From Phymatolithon calcareum (Eukaryota > Rhodophyta > Florideophyceae > Hapalidiales), in NCBI GenBank assembly GCA_977006965.1, contig OZ345353.1, positions 1,054,001 through 1,118,000 on the forward strand: a stretch of DNA of 64,000 bases, read 5' to 3'. Positions 1 through 9,050 of the stretch are shown piece by piece; positions within the stretch are counted from its first letter, which is position 1, and each line of letters opens with the position of its first letter. The position numbers and the translations under genes were made by a program. The notes beneath the pieces are model-generated. The model had not been told where the DNA came from. It was given only the letters and a program-made list of their open reading frames with translations, and ran no database searches.

Positions 1-1032
1 CTAAACTATGTAGAAGAAGTACACGACAACGATCCATCTCCCGGAAAGCGGCAAGAGATATCAAATCTAATTTCCCACCTAATGATCGTTGACCCACGCC
101 TCAAGACTCAATTGCATCAAGCCAAACTTGCCATTCGCGGATGGACACGACTAGTTCCACCTCGATCTGCACTTCCGCTGACAAAGCAGGCAATGCTAGC
201 TTTTGTTCAGCATTTGGTATCCACAGATAACGTAAGCATTGCTGTCGCGCCCGCCGTGTCTTGGGGAGCATATTTGCGGGCTTCAGAAGCTCTGAAGTTG
301 CAATGGAACGACCTCGCCCTTCCCGGTGATTTCAGGATTGCACATTTTGGTCCAGATGTAGCCGGGATTAACATTCACGATGCAAAAACAGGCCCCTTAC
401 AGTTTAGCAAGATCAGAGATCCAGTCGTTTTAATGCTTTTATTCACATTCGCGCGGGCGAGAGGCACAGACTCCAGAATGTTCCCAACAACCTACTCAAA
501 ATATCTCTCTGTTATTCGGAACACAGCAAAATTCTTCGGGCTTCCGCAAAGCCTAACACCTCATTCCGCAAGAATAGGCGGGGCGCTTCATGATTTTTGC
601 AACAAGGATGATGCGACAACTGTTGCTCTGCATGGCCGATGGTCATCAATCCGCACACTGCGTCGGTACTTGACAAACGGCAGAGCCCTCGTCATGGACG
701 CGGCAGGATCGCCGCAGAGCAGAGACCTTCTATCGCTCTATGCAGAGAGATGCAGATCTCTTATTAGAAGATGTGAATCGTTTTCAAAAATTAGTGAGAA
801 AAACCAAATCTCTCACGTATTACGTCGGGTCGCAGGATACCGTGAACAACGTCATTTAGTTGTGCTAAATCTGTGTCTACGACGACTCTCATACGTTTCA
901 TCTCGTGGAAAGCACGAACAATCCCTTCGCGAGCAGTGTCTGATCGGAGAAAGTTTTCGCGCAAAGACAGTCTCGACTTTTTGGCGTATGAGTCGGGCGA
1001 ACAGGCTTGTTTTTGCTTATGTAAGATCTTAA
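1..1032 (+). CDS. Tyrosine recombinase, 5' end outside window
   Basis: The frame is open from base 1, so the start lies left of the window; the first ATG inside is at 82. Counting from that ATG, the tyrosine recombinase catalytic set is visible: Arg66 in AYLRASEALKLQW, a possible Lys102 in AKTG, the H-x-x-R box His161-Arg164 (HSAR), Trp187 in HGRWSS and the nucleophile candidate Tyr196 in TLRRYL. These enzymes cut and rejoin DNA through a phosphotyrosine link and occur in DIRS-like and Ngaro retroelements, Cryptons and phages. The N-terminal stretch with GW, PPRS and PLT resembles eukaryotic element recombinases. The part after about residue 230 is probably read-through beyond the real C-terminus. 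Whether an RT gene precedes it, as in DIRS elements, cannot be seen. Confidence 0.72.
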   Translation, partial: LNYVEEVHDNDPSPGKRQEISNLISHLMIVDPRLKTQLHQAKLAIRGWTRLVPPRSALPLTKQAMLAFVQHLVSTDNVSIAVAPAVSWGAYLRASEALKLQWNDLALPGDFRIAHFGPDVAGINIHDAKTGPLQFSKIRDPVVLMLLFTFARARGTDSRMFPTTYSKYLSVIRNTAKFFGLPQSLTPHSARIGGALHDFCNKDDATTVALHGRWSSIRTLRRYLTNGRALVMDAAGSPQSRDLLSLYAERCRSLIRRCESFSKISEKNQISHVLRRVAGYREQRHLVVLNLCLRRLSYVSSRGKHEQSLREQCLIGESFRAKTVSTFWRMSRANRLVFAYVRS

Positions 1033-1189
1033 GAACATCACCTGAGAAAAGTGATAAAGTCAAGAACACATGCCATCTCAGCAAAGCGTTCACCGGAATG
1101 CTTGAACAGAAATTATTTTCTCGCGTCGTCAGGACAATTGCGTGAAAGACGCACAGCGTGCAATAATAACAGGCGGTGCTACACAAGGA

Positions 1190-1545
1190 TTGTGGGCGAG
1201 TACGATGCGCAATGATTAGCGTGCGATACGCGGAAAACTTCTGCATGTCCGTGCCCAGTGTAAGCGCTTCGTAAGGAAGAAACCGTACCATTCGCCGGTG
1301 TGAGAGACGAAAGCTTCATTCCTGCCCAAGAACTTTCTTGGCAAAGTAAGCTCCACGTTTTTCTTCGCATGCGATATGCGAGAACACCATTCGTGCCTGA
1401 GCGCAGAAGTTTGAGATAATGGCACATTCGCAAAGTTCTTGGCGTGTGATACGCTAGAACATCATTCGCGCCTGCTCGGCATAAGTTTTTTCATTAAGAA
1501 TTAACTCCAACGTTCTTGGCGTGCGAGTTGCCAAGAAAGAATTCC
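1190..1545. repeat. Degenerate tandem repeat, about four units
   Basis: Units of roughly 80-110 bases recur imperfectly. Each holds a version of CTTGGCGTGYGATACGC followed by an AGAACA(T/C)CATTCG-like stretch and GAAGTTT. Copies start near 1213, 1330, 1437 and 1514. No coding frame is supported across them. They lie just downstream of the recombinase and may be non-coding terminal repeats of that element (inference). Confidence 0.4.
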
Positions 1546-2002
1546 TGTCCGATCGACAGGTTCTACCACGAGGAAAAACGTTCTAAATACACAATGCGCG
1601 AGGCGAAAAGCAAAGTACAGCACGAGGCTTTGTCGCCCCGCGCGCCAAAGGCGAGACAAATATCTGCTCAAAACCCCTGCGTATTCGCAATCGGTGGGTG
1701 GGAAGCGGAAGTCCAGGGTTTGACCAGGTCAAACTCTGCATGGAGCTCCTCAGATGCACTGGGCCAGGCCCGGCAGCATTATAGGATGCGATATCCTAGA
1801 GGGCTCCACCCGCCGACCACACATTACCGACACAGCTTTATTGCGTTCACTAATGTTCTGAAGTTCTGGCACATAGCGGAGATCGAGATAATATTATTAT
1901 TATAGATCCAACAACCCGTGTCAGAAGTTTCCAATGATATGAAGCGCAGGCGAAGGTGCGATGGTTGAAGTTGAAGTGCTTCAACATTTTATGAAGAAGA
2001 AA
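1546..2002. other. No gene seen
   Basis: Moderately GC-rich sequence with a short palindrome (TTTGACCAGGTCAAA) near 1718. The open frame at 1516-1905 has biased, low-complexity residues and no recognisable domain, so it is not called. Confidence 0.5.
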
Positions 2003-2195
2003 AAAGGTAGATTTTTATTTAAAAGTTACCAACGCATCTGCTGACGCTCGGGGCAACTTTCCTAAGGCCAAGGGGTTTTGGCTAGATTCTGTCCTGAAGG
2101 GGTTTTCTTTTCTTGTTAGTGTAACACGACTCAGTGGACTACAAAAACCCACCTCTGGTCTCCTTCGGGACCTCGAGGGGGAAATCAACATTTTA
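2003..2195 (-). mobile_element. Family C non-LTR retrotransposon, 3' tail
   Basis: This matches the 3' untranslated end of the family C element seen with its coding part at 35152-35911: the stretch TTTTTATTTAAAAGTTACC, then the conserved CAACGCATCTGC block, then a CCTCGAGGGGGAAA block. On the element strand it ends in a CTT-rich stretch. It is 5'-truncated, as expected for target-primed reverse transcription. Divergence from the other tails (5725, 35157, 39631) is visible. Confidence 0.7.
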
Positions 2196-2264
2196 TGAGG
2201 AGCAAGGAAAGCACGTCATTTTACCGTGCACTGCATGGCACAGTGTGCATTCCGTCTGAGAAAG

Positions 2265-2590
2265 AATTGAATTTTTCCCCGCTCCAATGCAGAGTTTTTG
2301 AATTGGCAAGAGCTGTGCTCCGGCCTCTCCATTGGAGAAGACTATTACCTTTTGGCTTCCCTCCGCGAAATCCCTCGGCATATATCGACAACTACGACGA
2401 ACTAGCATCGATGCTGCTGGAAAACCTTCAACGCAACCTAACGCAGCCGCAGATGAATGATAGAACAGCAGAGGAAGTGAAACAAGCGGTGGACAAACTA
2501 ATGATGGTAGAAAACGAGATGCAAGAGGAGATGATGGTGTGATAATGGAGGCTATATGCTGCAGTCTTCCGTAGAAGGGTTACAGCGCAA
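2265..2590 (+). pseudogene. Family F non-LTR ORF2 C-terminus, with a repeat head
   Basis: From 2340 to 2542 the translation contains NPSAYIDNYDELASMLLE, then a segment beginning NDRTAEEVKQAVDKL. The same protein end is encoded on the opposite strand at 17400-17600 (with NDKTEKEVKQTMDKL), where it follows an RT thumb-like region. The first 75 bases (TTTTTCCCCGCTCCAA and GCAAGAGCTGTGCTCCGG) match a repeat head at 39548, so the unit is composite. The stop is followed by a short conserved tail. This is a 5'-truncated retroelement fragment and not a gene. Confidence 0.6.
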
Positions 2591-2654
2591 TGCGAAGCTG
2601 CTCTGGTGTCGGCGTGCGCCGGCGTTTAGGGCTTCTAAAATAGAAACCTACAAT

Positions 2655-3003
2655 TTCCCTCCTATCACCTTTTGATAGTTTGGAAGTACATGGATTCCGC
2701 CCTGAGTGGTGTGCCGCAATGTGCAAGGAAGCTGGAAGAGAGAACAGAAGGAGATTAAAGAAGGTAACGAGATGAGCAGCTACCATGTGCATCCTAAATT
2801 TGTTCCAACTCAGGTCATCCCATTGAATGACGGTGGCTGAGAATTGGCTGCATAGAGATTTAGATGTTAAGCTCCCCGAAGCTCTGCACTTTTTGCGGCT
2901 TTGAGCTGTTCAAGTACCACTCGTATCTGTTAAAATCTACTCTAGCCGTAAGAATGGGGAGTTGCTCGAGGACAACTACGAAACTTGCATAAAAGAAAGA
3001 AAG
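2655..3003 (+). repeat. Repeat K copy 1 with AAAG tail
   Basis: A roughly 300-base unit ending in repeated AAAG (2991-3003). Its body (GGATTCCGCCCTGAGTGG, then GATTGGCTGC and TTAGATGTTAAGC blocks) recurs at 39889-40145, at 41097-40701 (reverse) and at 64000-63746 (reverse). Members end in AAAG repeats after a CGCAATAAA-like block. It is a 3' end of a non-LTR element or a SINE-like unit; I see no conserved coding frame. Confidence 0.65.
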
Positions 3004-3505
3004 AATTGAACTGGAATTATCAGCGCCAGATGAGTCTTGGGATTCTTTACTTTACAAGTGATTATGATCATGGAGAAAAAGAGAACTTATTGGCGTTGGA
3101 TAGTCAGAGCACTAACGTGAAATGGACTTTTTCAACAAGAAAAGCTGTCTGTGCCTTCACTTTCGTGTCTCCGAATGTATCAGGATTTAATTTGTCAATG
3201 CGAAAGTCAGTAGAATCATTGCAAGGAGTATGCACCTGGAAGAATATCAGCGCTCGCTCCAGTATGGAAACTGTCAGAGTAATTGCTGCAATTCCTGTGG
3301 TATCATTTAGATGGGCTCTGCCTGTGTTTAGTCAGCACCAGGAAGAAAATTGTAACGCAACCCATGTATCGTGAAACGTCTCAACCATTCAAATGAAATC
3401 ATTTAGAATGACAGGGAGATGCAGATAATAACGAAAGCATGACTCTAATATCGTTGAGGAGGGAAGAGAGTAGCTTTGTCGTCCAACAATTTTAAAAAGT
3501 ATTTT
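3004..3505. other. No gene seen
   Basis: A 129-codon frame (2985-3374) lies here, but its residues match no domain I know and no second copy exists in the window. Neighbours on both sides are retroelement fragments. Confidence 0.4.
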
Positions 3506-3509
3506 AATC

Positions 3510-3868
3510 CACCATGAACCCACGTCCCGATGGTAACGTACCTTGTAGTATCCCTAGACCCCGGAGGAGTCACAGATACGCTAATGATGCATCGACTAAA
3601 GAAAGCATGGACTGCCGTGCACGAGTTGCGTACAATGGGAGTGTTCAAGAAAGGGCTAAGTTTACAGAAGTGTATTCAGATATACAAGACGCCAGTACAG
3701 CCACGCTGGGAGTACGCAATGCACCTAACGCCCTGGACAGAAGACGTACAAAATACCGTCAAGGAAGTAGAAGCAACATTCTTCAACCAAGTATTCGGAC
3801 CACTGGCCCTGTTACTCTTGAAGAGAGGCCTTGGGAGCTTTTAAAATAAATCAACACATAGCCCCCAG
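3510..3868 (+). mobile_element. Chimeric non-LTR fragment (RT thumb H plus family D tail)
   Basis: The translation at 3530-3800 has the post-catalytic RT region common to all non-LTR families here: GVTDTLMMHRLKKAW, then IYKTPVQPRWEYAMHLTPW and FFNQVFGP. At about 3803 it switches abruptly to the 3' terminal segment of family D (GAGAGGCCTTGGGAGC, AAAATAAATCAACACA, then CCCCC). The coding end that should lie between them is missing. A template switch during reverse transcription or a deletion would explain it. Confidence 0.6.
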
Positions 3869-3884
3869 GGAGGACGGACATGCT

Positions 3885-4450
3885 CCGACTCCTGTGCCCG
3901 ATCCAGACGGTCCACATTGACAAGAAATCTTGACAGTCATAATTCTGAGAAGGAACAAGGCGAAAGAACGTATGTATTAACATGAAGCGCCTGAAAGCAA
4001 AAACAACCGTGAATGGCAGTGCAGAAGGAAAGATATCGCCGCAATGGAGACCAGAGAGCCGTTTGATGAAGCTGTAAAGCATATCCAAAAAAACAGTCTT
4101 CGCAAACACTTCGATTGAAATTTCTGGTAATGGAAGGAGACCGCCTCGAATCGAAGCAGAAAAGGAAGATTCCATACGACAAGAAAAGAGAATTTCCAGC
4201 AATCCTTAAGATCCTCACGGTGGAGCACAGGGAACTCGCGCTGCAGTATGCCTGTGGCAGATTCCCACAGCAAGTATGACTGAAGAATTCGGTACCAAAG
4301 CCAGAAAGCATATGGAGACCCTTGAACGCACTCTAGCAGGGTAAGACCTCGAAGGAGAAAAAAGACTGGAATCAGCAAAGGCACTAGATGAGCTCGTACT
4401 ATTTAGCAAGACACTCATAGAACGTATGGAGACCGAAGAAGGCCTGTATT
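3885..4450 (+). pseudogene. Family E-like ORF2 C-terminus, decayed
   Basis: Translation with frameshifts and stops shows KRKIPYDKKREFPAIL and EHRELALQYACGRFPQ, matching family E at 24550-24700 (the RHRQLAIKYAGGRFPQ block). The frame breaks after GRFPQ. Antisense open frames of 100-140 codons here are shadows and were not called. Confidence 0.55.
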
Positions 4451-4512
4451 GATATGCAGAAGGCAAGACGAAAAGCGGTCGAGTCCAAGCACCAACAACC
4501 CTGTAGAGTACT

Positions 4513-5100
4513 CTTTTTTGCAACTGTTTAGTTGTTTATTTGAAAGCCCTCATTAACACTCCTAACACTGTACGGGAGCAGCTTTTCATAGCTTGTTCAT
4601 TCTAGTATATCGCCTTGTCCCTCATACAGGGACTCGTCGTTCTCCATATTGTCTATTATGGTCACGCTGTAGAGTATTACGGAGTCTAATTCCTTTTCCG
4701 TTCTTAACATTTCTCCGCGGTCCAGTTCATACTCTGGTAGTTTCATAGGTATAGTCTCCAGATGGCGCTCTGCTGTCGCTCCGAATGTATTCGATTTTAG
4801 TGTCTTGCTCACTTGAGGGAACATTTCGCTTGCGTATTTTATGGCCAGCTGTCGATGTCTCACCTTGGTAAACCTGAGGATGGCTGGGATTTCATCCGGC
4901 TGTCGTACGGTATTTTCCTCTTTCTTCTTGCTTCGAACCTTGCGCCTTCTTTTGCGAACAGTACTCGTCGGAGTTGGCCTGAAGATTTCCCTTCCGGCAT
5001 ATGTTTGAAGGGGCCACGAACTGTTCTTGCTGCAGCATCGCGGCAATGAGGACTGAGATAGGATTAACTTGAATCCTGAGTTTTCCCGTCCGCAATTCTG
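4513..5100 (-). mobile_element. Family E non-LTR, 5'-truncated copy E3
   Basis: Reverse-strand copy of the last ~600 bases of family E. It carries IPAILRFTKVRHRQLAIKYA, an LETIPMKLPEYELDRGEM stretch and the C-terminal NMENDESLYEGQGDILE, followed by the conserved 3' UTR (CTGCTCCCGTACAGTG) and a short poly(A) after CAGTTGC. It lies head-on against the decayed E-like fragment at 3885-4450. Truncation at the 5' end is typical of LINE-type insertion. Confidence 0.75.
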
Positions 5101-5720
5101 GTGGGCATTTCGTGAGCTGCACATAGGTAGGTAGCATCAGAGGAAGCCTTGCCCATATCTTCAGAAGTCTATGGGGCTTTTTTATAAACTTGTATAAAAA
5201 TCCACAATGAACAGGAAAATTAAATTGAACTTCCTTAGTTCTTAGTTTCACGCGCAATCTATAGTAAATGCCACAGCGTACAAATTCGTTTCGGGAATTG
5301 AAATCTAGGAAGACCGGTCAAGAGTCACCCTTGCGATTTTCACACATCGAGGCAAAAGAGGCTAGAGTCATGATCCATCGCTTTGAGAACCTCGCATGCG
5401 TGACAATATACTTCGTAAAAGTATTTTGAAGAGTAATATCTCCTTGCTCTGCTGTCCATTTGTACGTGATATTTGCTATCAAAGGCCCTTCCCTGTCGTT
5501 CAAGCGAATCTTCGCTTCTCGTGTTACACCCTTATTCCTTGCAAAGAGCACGCGCTGCACCATCCCGTAACTTGATCAGCAAGGTTGTTCTGACTCAGTG
5601 CCGCATCCACAGGCGTGCTGTGCTTGCTCGCAGAGGCTTTCGTCTTTTTTTACGGGCTTGCCTGCCCGAACGAATACCAGTTGGCTTTGTGCAATACTAC
5701 GATGAGGGACGTGAAGAAGA
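5101..5720. other. No gene seen
   Basis: Unassigned sequence between two retroelement tails. Several short antisense frames exist, none with a recognisable domain or a second copy. A GAA repeat (5707-5721) marks the junction with the family C tail. Confidence 0.4.
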
Positions 5721-5721
5721 A

Positions 5722-5905
5722 GAAGGTAGATTTTTATTTAAAAGTTACCAACGCATCTGCTGACGCCTGGAGCAAGTTTCCTAGGGCCAAGAGCTTTTGG
5801 CTGGATTCTGTCTATGGAAGAGTTTCTTTTCTGCCTGGTGTAGTGCGATTCAGTGGACTACAAAAATTTACCTCTGGTCTCCTTCGTGACCCCGAGGGGG
5901 AAATT
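5722..5905 (-). mobile_element. Family C 3' tail, second copy
   Basis: Same block order as at 2003-2195, including TTTTTATTTAAAAGTTACC and a CCCCGAGGGGGAAAT block, but closer to the 2003 copy than to the 35152 copy. Its element-strand 3' end runs into CTT repeats. A 134-codon plus frame crossing it is read-through of the tail. Confidence 0.65.
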
Positions 5906-6214
5906 ATTGGAGACGTTAGGACTCAATGGAAGACCCCAAGGGAAGGAGTGACCTCTTTCTTTGGCCCTTCCTTCGAGAAAGGCCTTCAGGCCACGATTTT
6001 AGTTGATTTCGAGCACTGAAATACCTTCTGAGGGCGTTCTAATTGCGGTTAGTCCACTGCATTGTGTTTCTCGGTTCATTGTCCGTAAACAGCGGGCTTG
6101 TCCTTGGTTTCCTGGAAAATCAAGGACTGTACACGTCACTGTAATGTGCAGTTGTCAATTGCACGAGCGTTCAAAAATTTTGTCGACAAATGTCCCTTCT
6201 ACTACATATGCCTA

Positions 6215-6773
6215 TGCAGTAGCGAAGGATGGTCTCGGTGAAGAACTGGAAAAAGCTGAGTTCCAGAAAACAGTCGAAAAAGAGTACCGGAAGAGGCTCC
6301 CGGAAAAACTGGCGAAGTTAAAGAGCTGCAAAGACTCAAGAGGACTAAACAAGATATATAACGAGATCCTCGATATATGGACAGAACCGTGGAGAGTTGA
6401 TTACAAAAGGCCTCCCAGGTTCAAGATCTTTTGGAATTCAAACTTGGATCACTTAACAACGAAGAGGAAAAAGCTGTACAAGAAAGCCCTAAGGACACAA
6501 GAGCCCGAGAGGTGGGAAAAATATAAGAAATGCAAGAGCCGAATTAGAAGGCTTGTGAATAAGAGGAAACGGTCGTTATATCAAGAGTTCATCTCCGAAC
6601 TTGAACAAAAAGATGCGGCAACCGCAGTCTGACAATTGTCTAAAATGAAACGAATGAGGTCGCGGAGGACAGCGCGAAACAAGGCGTCGGGGAAACCACT
6701 GGACCACATGCTCTTCACGGCTCACGTCTCCACGACTTGCTCTGACAAGAACAAGTGGAGGCAAGAAGTACGG
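6215..6773 (+). pseudogene. Family E-like ORF2, endonuclease-RT linker
   Basis: The translation is rich in Lys and Arg (EKEYRKRLPEKLAKLKSC, RKKLYKKALRTQEPERWEKY) and, after an in-frame TGA at 6630, continues with KPLDHMLFTAHVSTTC. The near full-length E element at 20480-20885 has the same linker ending in RPLHKTLFTAHVSQTC, followed there by RT. Here the homology stops at the foldback element at 6775, before any RT motif. Confidence 0.6.
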
Positions 6774-6774
6774 G

Positions 6775-6940
6775 ATGTGGACCACTTTTGAGGGAAACAA
6801 ATGATGTAAGGGAGGAGAGGTGTGAGGCCCGAGGGGGCACAATTAGACCCGAGGGCGAAGCCCGAGGGGCAATTGTGTCCCCGAGGACCCACACCGAGCC
6901 TCACGCACATCATTTGTGTCACAAAAAAGTGGTCCACATA
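6775..6940. mobile_element. Foldback/MITE-like element
   Basis: The ends form long inverted repeats: ATGTGGACCACTTTT on the left and AAAAGTGGTCCACAT on the right, continuing inward through an ACAAATGATGT / ACATCATTTGT pair. The middle repeats a CCCGAGGG motif and also pairs with itself (GGGGCACAATT with AATTGTGTCCCC). About 166 bases, no coding frame. I see no convincing target-site duplication. Confidence 0.6.
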
Positions 6941-7070
6941 CTGCTTGTCCCCTGAAACGTTCCGTTTTTGTGTTGTAAGCTTGCGAAAGCGGGCAACCGA
7001 AACGAAACTTTCATACATTTGTTCTCCCCCGGAAGAGTGCATAAAAACTATAACAAAACAGAAATGAAAA

Positions 7071-7150
7071 TTTGTTTCCCCAGAACGGGGGAAACATGGG
7101 ATTTGTTTCCCCGGAAAGGGGGAAACACGGGATTTGTTTCCCCTCTTCGG
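7071..7150. repeat. 31-base tandem array of a small palindrome
   Basis: Two full 31-base units (7071-7101, 7102-7132) and a partial third. Each contains GTTTCCCC, a 4-5 base loop and GGGGGAAAC, so each can fold into its own hairpin. A further degenerate piece lies near 7288. The gap from here to 7334 holds no gene. Confidence 0.7.
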
Positions 7151-7333
7151 CGTCAGTTCGTCGTAGATGCACCAATAGAAATTCACTAAACTGATGATGC
7201 TATGATACCTTTTTTGGTGTCCATAGGCGCGGCATATATGAAACATATCAGCGGTCCAACTTACAATTGATACAGGGCGGACATCACTTGTTTCCCTCGT
7301 TTCTGGGGACAAATACCTTTTTTGCGTGCCCGC

Positions 7334-7475
7334 ATTTAACGAAAATTAAAGGATTTCTACGCTCAGAGCGTGGAATTGAAATCCGCATCTATCGACACGG
7401 CGCAAGGACTCTGTGCAATGTATCGGCCAAAATTTAACGAAAATTAAAGGATTTCTACGCTCAGAGCGTGGAATT
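7334..7475. repeat. Pair of 44-base direct repeats upstream of EF-hand gene
   Basis: Copies at 7334-7377 and 7432-7475 are identical over 44 bases, 98 bases apart. Each ends in AGAGCGTGGAATT. The same end motif recurs singly at about 7694 and, in the broken second gene copy, near 18225. Two copies with one spacing is too few for an array; a promoter element or remnant of a transposon end are both possible. Confidence 0.6.
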
Positions 7476-7620
7476 TACATGATCTCTCGGCTCGCGGCCA
7501 ATAGACTCTTGCACAGAGCGTGCAAATGCTGACCCGTTAGATCATGTGAAAGTGTAGACCGCCAACGAGGAATCCGCGTAAACTATTTACGGGTTCACGT
7601 TTCAAATATATATTCAAAAA

Positions 7621-7683
7621 TGCACCGTGTCATCGTGCAGAATCCTCTCATTATTAGATGATTCTGCACGATGACACGGTGCA
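7621..7683. other. Perfect 24-bp hairpin
   Basis: Arms 7621-7644 and 7660-7683 are exact reverse complements around a 15-base loop (CTCTCATTATTAGAT). It lies about 60 bases upstream of the TATA box of the EF-hand gene. The broken second copy near 18200 appears to lack it. Confidence 0.8.
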
Positions 7684-7743
7684 GGGACTGTTACGCAGAG
7701 CGTGGAATTGTCGACAGCATGGTTATCTTCGCATTGATTTCAG

Positions 7744-7751
7744 TATAAATA
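7744..7751 (+). promoter_or_regulatory. TATA box of EF-hand gene
   Basis: TATAAATA, 83 bases before the ATG at 7834. The equivalent TATATAAA is kept at 18274-18281 in the duplicated copy, and the sequence between box and ATG is also conserved, which supports it as the core promoter. Confidence 0.65.
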
Positions 7752-7833
7752 CCTAGCATAAGAACGAAACGATCAACAGCCGTCAACCTACAAGTCGCCG
7801 TTCTGAACGACTTCAACTTCTTCCGGTTTCATC

Positions 7834-8937
7834 ATGTCTCAATTTCAGGTTCCTGCTTCACCAGGTTCAGCAACCGCACCTGTGCCTCCAGATATGGTGC
7901 CTACGGATGAGAGCTTTCTGTGTTCACCCGAGCTACCGCAGACCACTCCAAGTCACTCTACCCATCAACCAGAAACTCACGCAGTCCAATCTCCGCCATT
8001 GGCACAAGAGTGGGTTTCATCGTCACCATACTCCGGAGCGCAAGACATAGCCGCATCCGAGTATGTCACAGAGCAACTGCTGTCCACGCAGCAGTCATTT
8101 GGCATGCCACAGGTGCAACCAACAGCCCGAAGCATTGAAATGCATGCTTGCGATCCCAATCCCGGTTCTGGCCAAACAGTTTCGAATGTGTACCTGCAAC
8201 ATGGATTCCACCCCATGCGCCCGAATTCGGCTGTAGTGCCGGCAATGCAGACAAACGAGGGCCATCAGTACCCCATACAACCAGATGGAGAGAGAATGCC
8301 ACACCTCCCGAACGCATTTCTGCACTCTGCTCAAGTGCTATACTCGCCGTACCAACATCCAACCGTTGGCATTATCTTCATCCCAACTGTGCTGTCTTTT
8401 CCTTCGGAGGTTCAGGAAACTGGACGTTCTCTCGTGAATGATCCGAGTCACCATGATTCGATGCCTCTGCAATCTCCTTCACCTGTCTACGAGGAATCTT
8501 CGTCTGCTAGTCTTTTCCCGGTAGACTATCCAAATACTGCATCTCAATCTCATTTGCGTGTTTTGAACTCGGATACACCGATGTTTCATCGTTCCCAAAG
8601 CACTGAAGACATTGAACCAGAGGAGCTGTACAATTGTTCGGTTGGACCTTCTTCTTTTGCTAACGACCTGGCTTCTGAAAGCAACGCTCGACTTGTGTTC
8701 ATACGCACTGATAGTGCAAACACCGGATATATGACATTTACACAGTTTCAAAATGCACTCCGTTGCCTCCACGTGCCCATTGGATTTCATTCCGATCTCG
8801 CTTGGGATGAGTTTATTAAGCTGGATGAAGACAATGACTCTCGAATTCGGGAAAAAGAGTTCGTGAATGGGTATGTGCGAGACAGGTTTTCGTCCTCCAC
8901 TCATCGGATCCTGGACAAGTCTACAGACCGTCGCTAA
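7834..8937 (+). CDS. EF-hand calcium-binding protein, disordered N-terminus
   Basis: A 367-residue protein starting at an ATG in good context. Residues 1-270 are rich in Pro, Ser, Gln and His with no predicted fold and no signal peptide. Two EF-hand loops end the protein: residues 293-304 (D-x-A-x-T-G), degenerate and with Gln at position 12, and residues 331-342 (DEDNDSRIREKE), with Asp at 1, 3 and 5, Ile at 8 and Glu at 12, the canonical calcium ligands. Probably only the second binds calcium. A calcium-responsive adaptor role is inference. Intron-free, with a TATA box upstream and AATAAA downstream. A broken copy lies at 18366. Confidence 0.75.
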   Translation: MSQFQVPASPGSATAPVPPDMVPTDESFLCSPELPQTTPSHSTHQPETHAVQSPPLAQEWVSSSPYSGAQDIAASEYVTEQLLSTQQSFGMPQVQPTARSIEMHACDPNPGSGQTVSNVYLQHGFHPMRPNSAVVPAMQTNEGHQYPIQPDGERMPHLPNAFLHSAQVLYSPYQHPTVGIIFIPTVLSFPSEVQETGRSLVNDPSHHDSMPLQSPSPVYEESSSASLFPVDYPNTASQSHLRVLNSDTPMFHRSQSTEDIEPEELYNCSVGPSSFANDLASESNARLVFIRTDSANTGYMTFTQFQNALRCLHVPIGFHSDLAWDEFIKLDEDNDSRIREKEFVNGYVRDRFSSSTHRILDKSTDRR

Positions 8938-9044
8938 GGCTCGCCGTCGTGTAACTGCATATGGCACGCGCAAGAACACCTCTCTTCTTCTAATGTAGGA
9001 TAGGCATCCGCATTTTACTACTTCTACAGCTCTCGTCTGTCGCC

Positions 9045-9050
9045 AATAAA
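9045..9050 (+). terminator. AATAAA polyadenylation signal
   Basis: Canonical hexamer 108 bases after the EF-hand stop codon, the usual distance for a compact 3' UTR. From here to 9560 I see no gene. Confidence 0.5.

Noticed and set aside
3937-4523. Antisense protein-like frames (102-139 codons) at the decayed E-like fragment
   Set aside because: They are the reverse of recognisable retroelement coding sequence.
7334-7475. CRISPR-like array from repeated 44-base units
   Set aside because: Only two copies, eukaryotic context, no cas genes.
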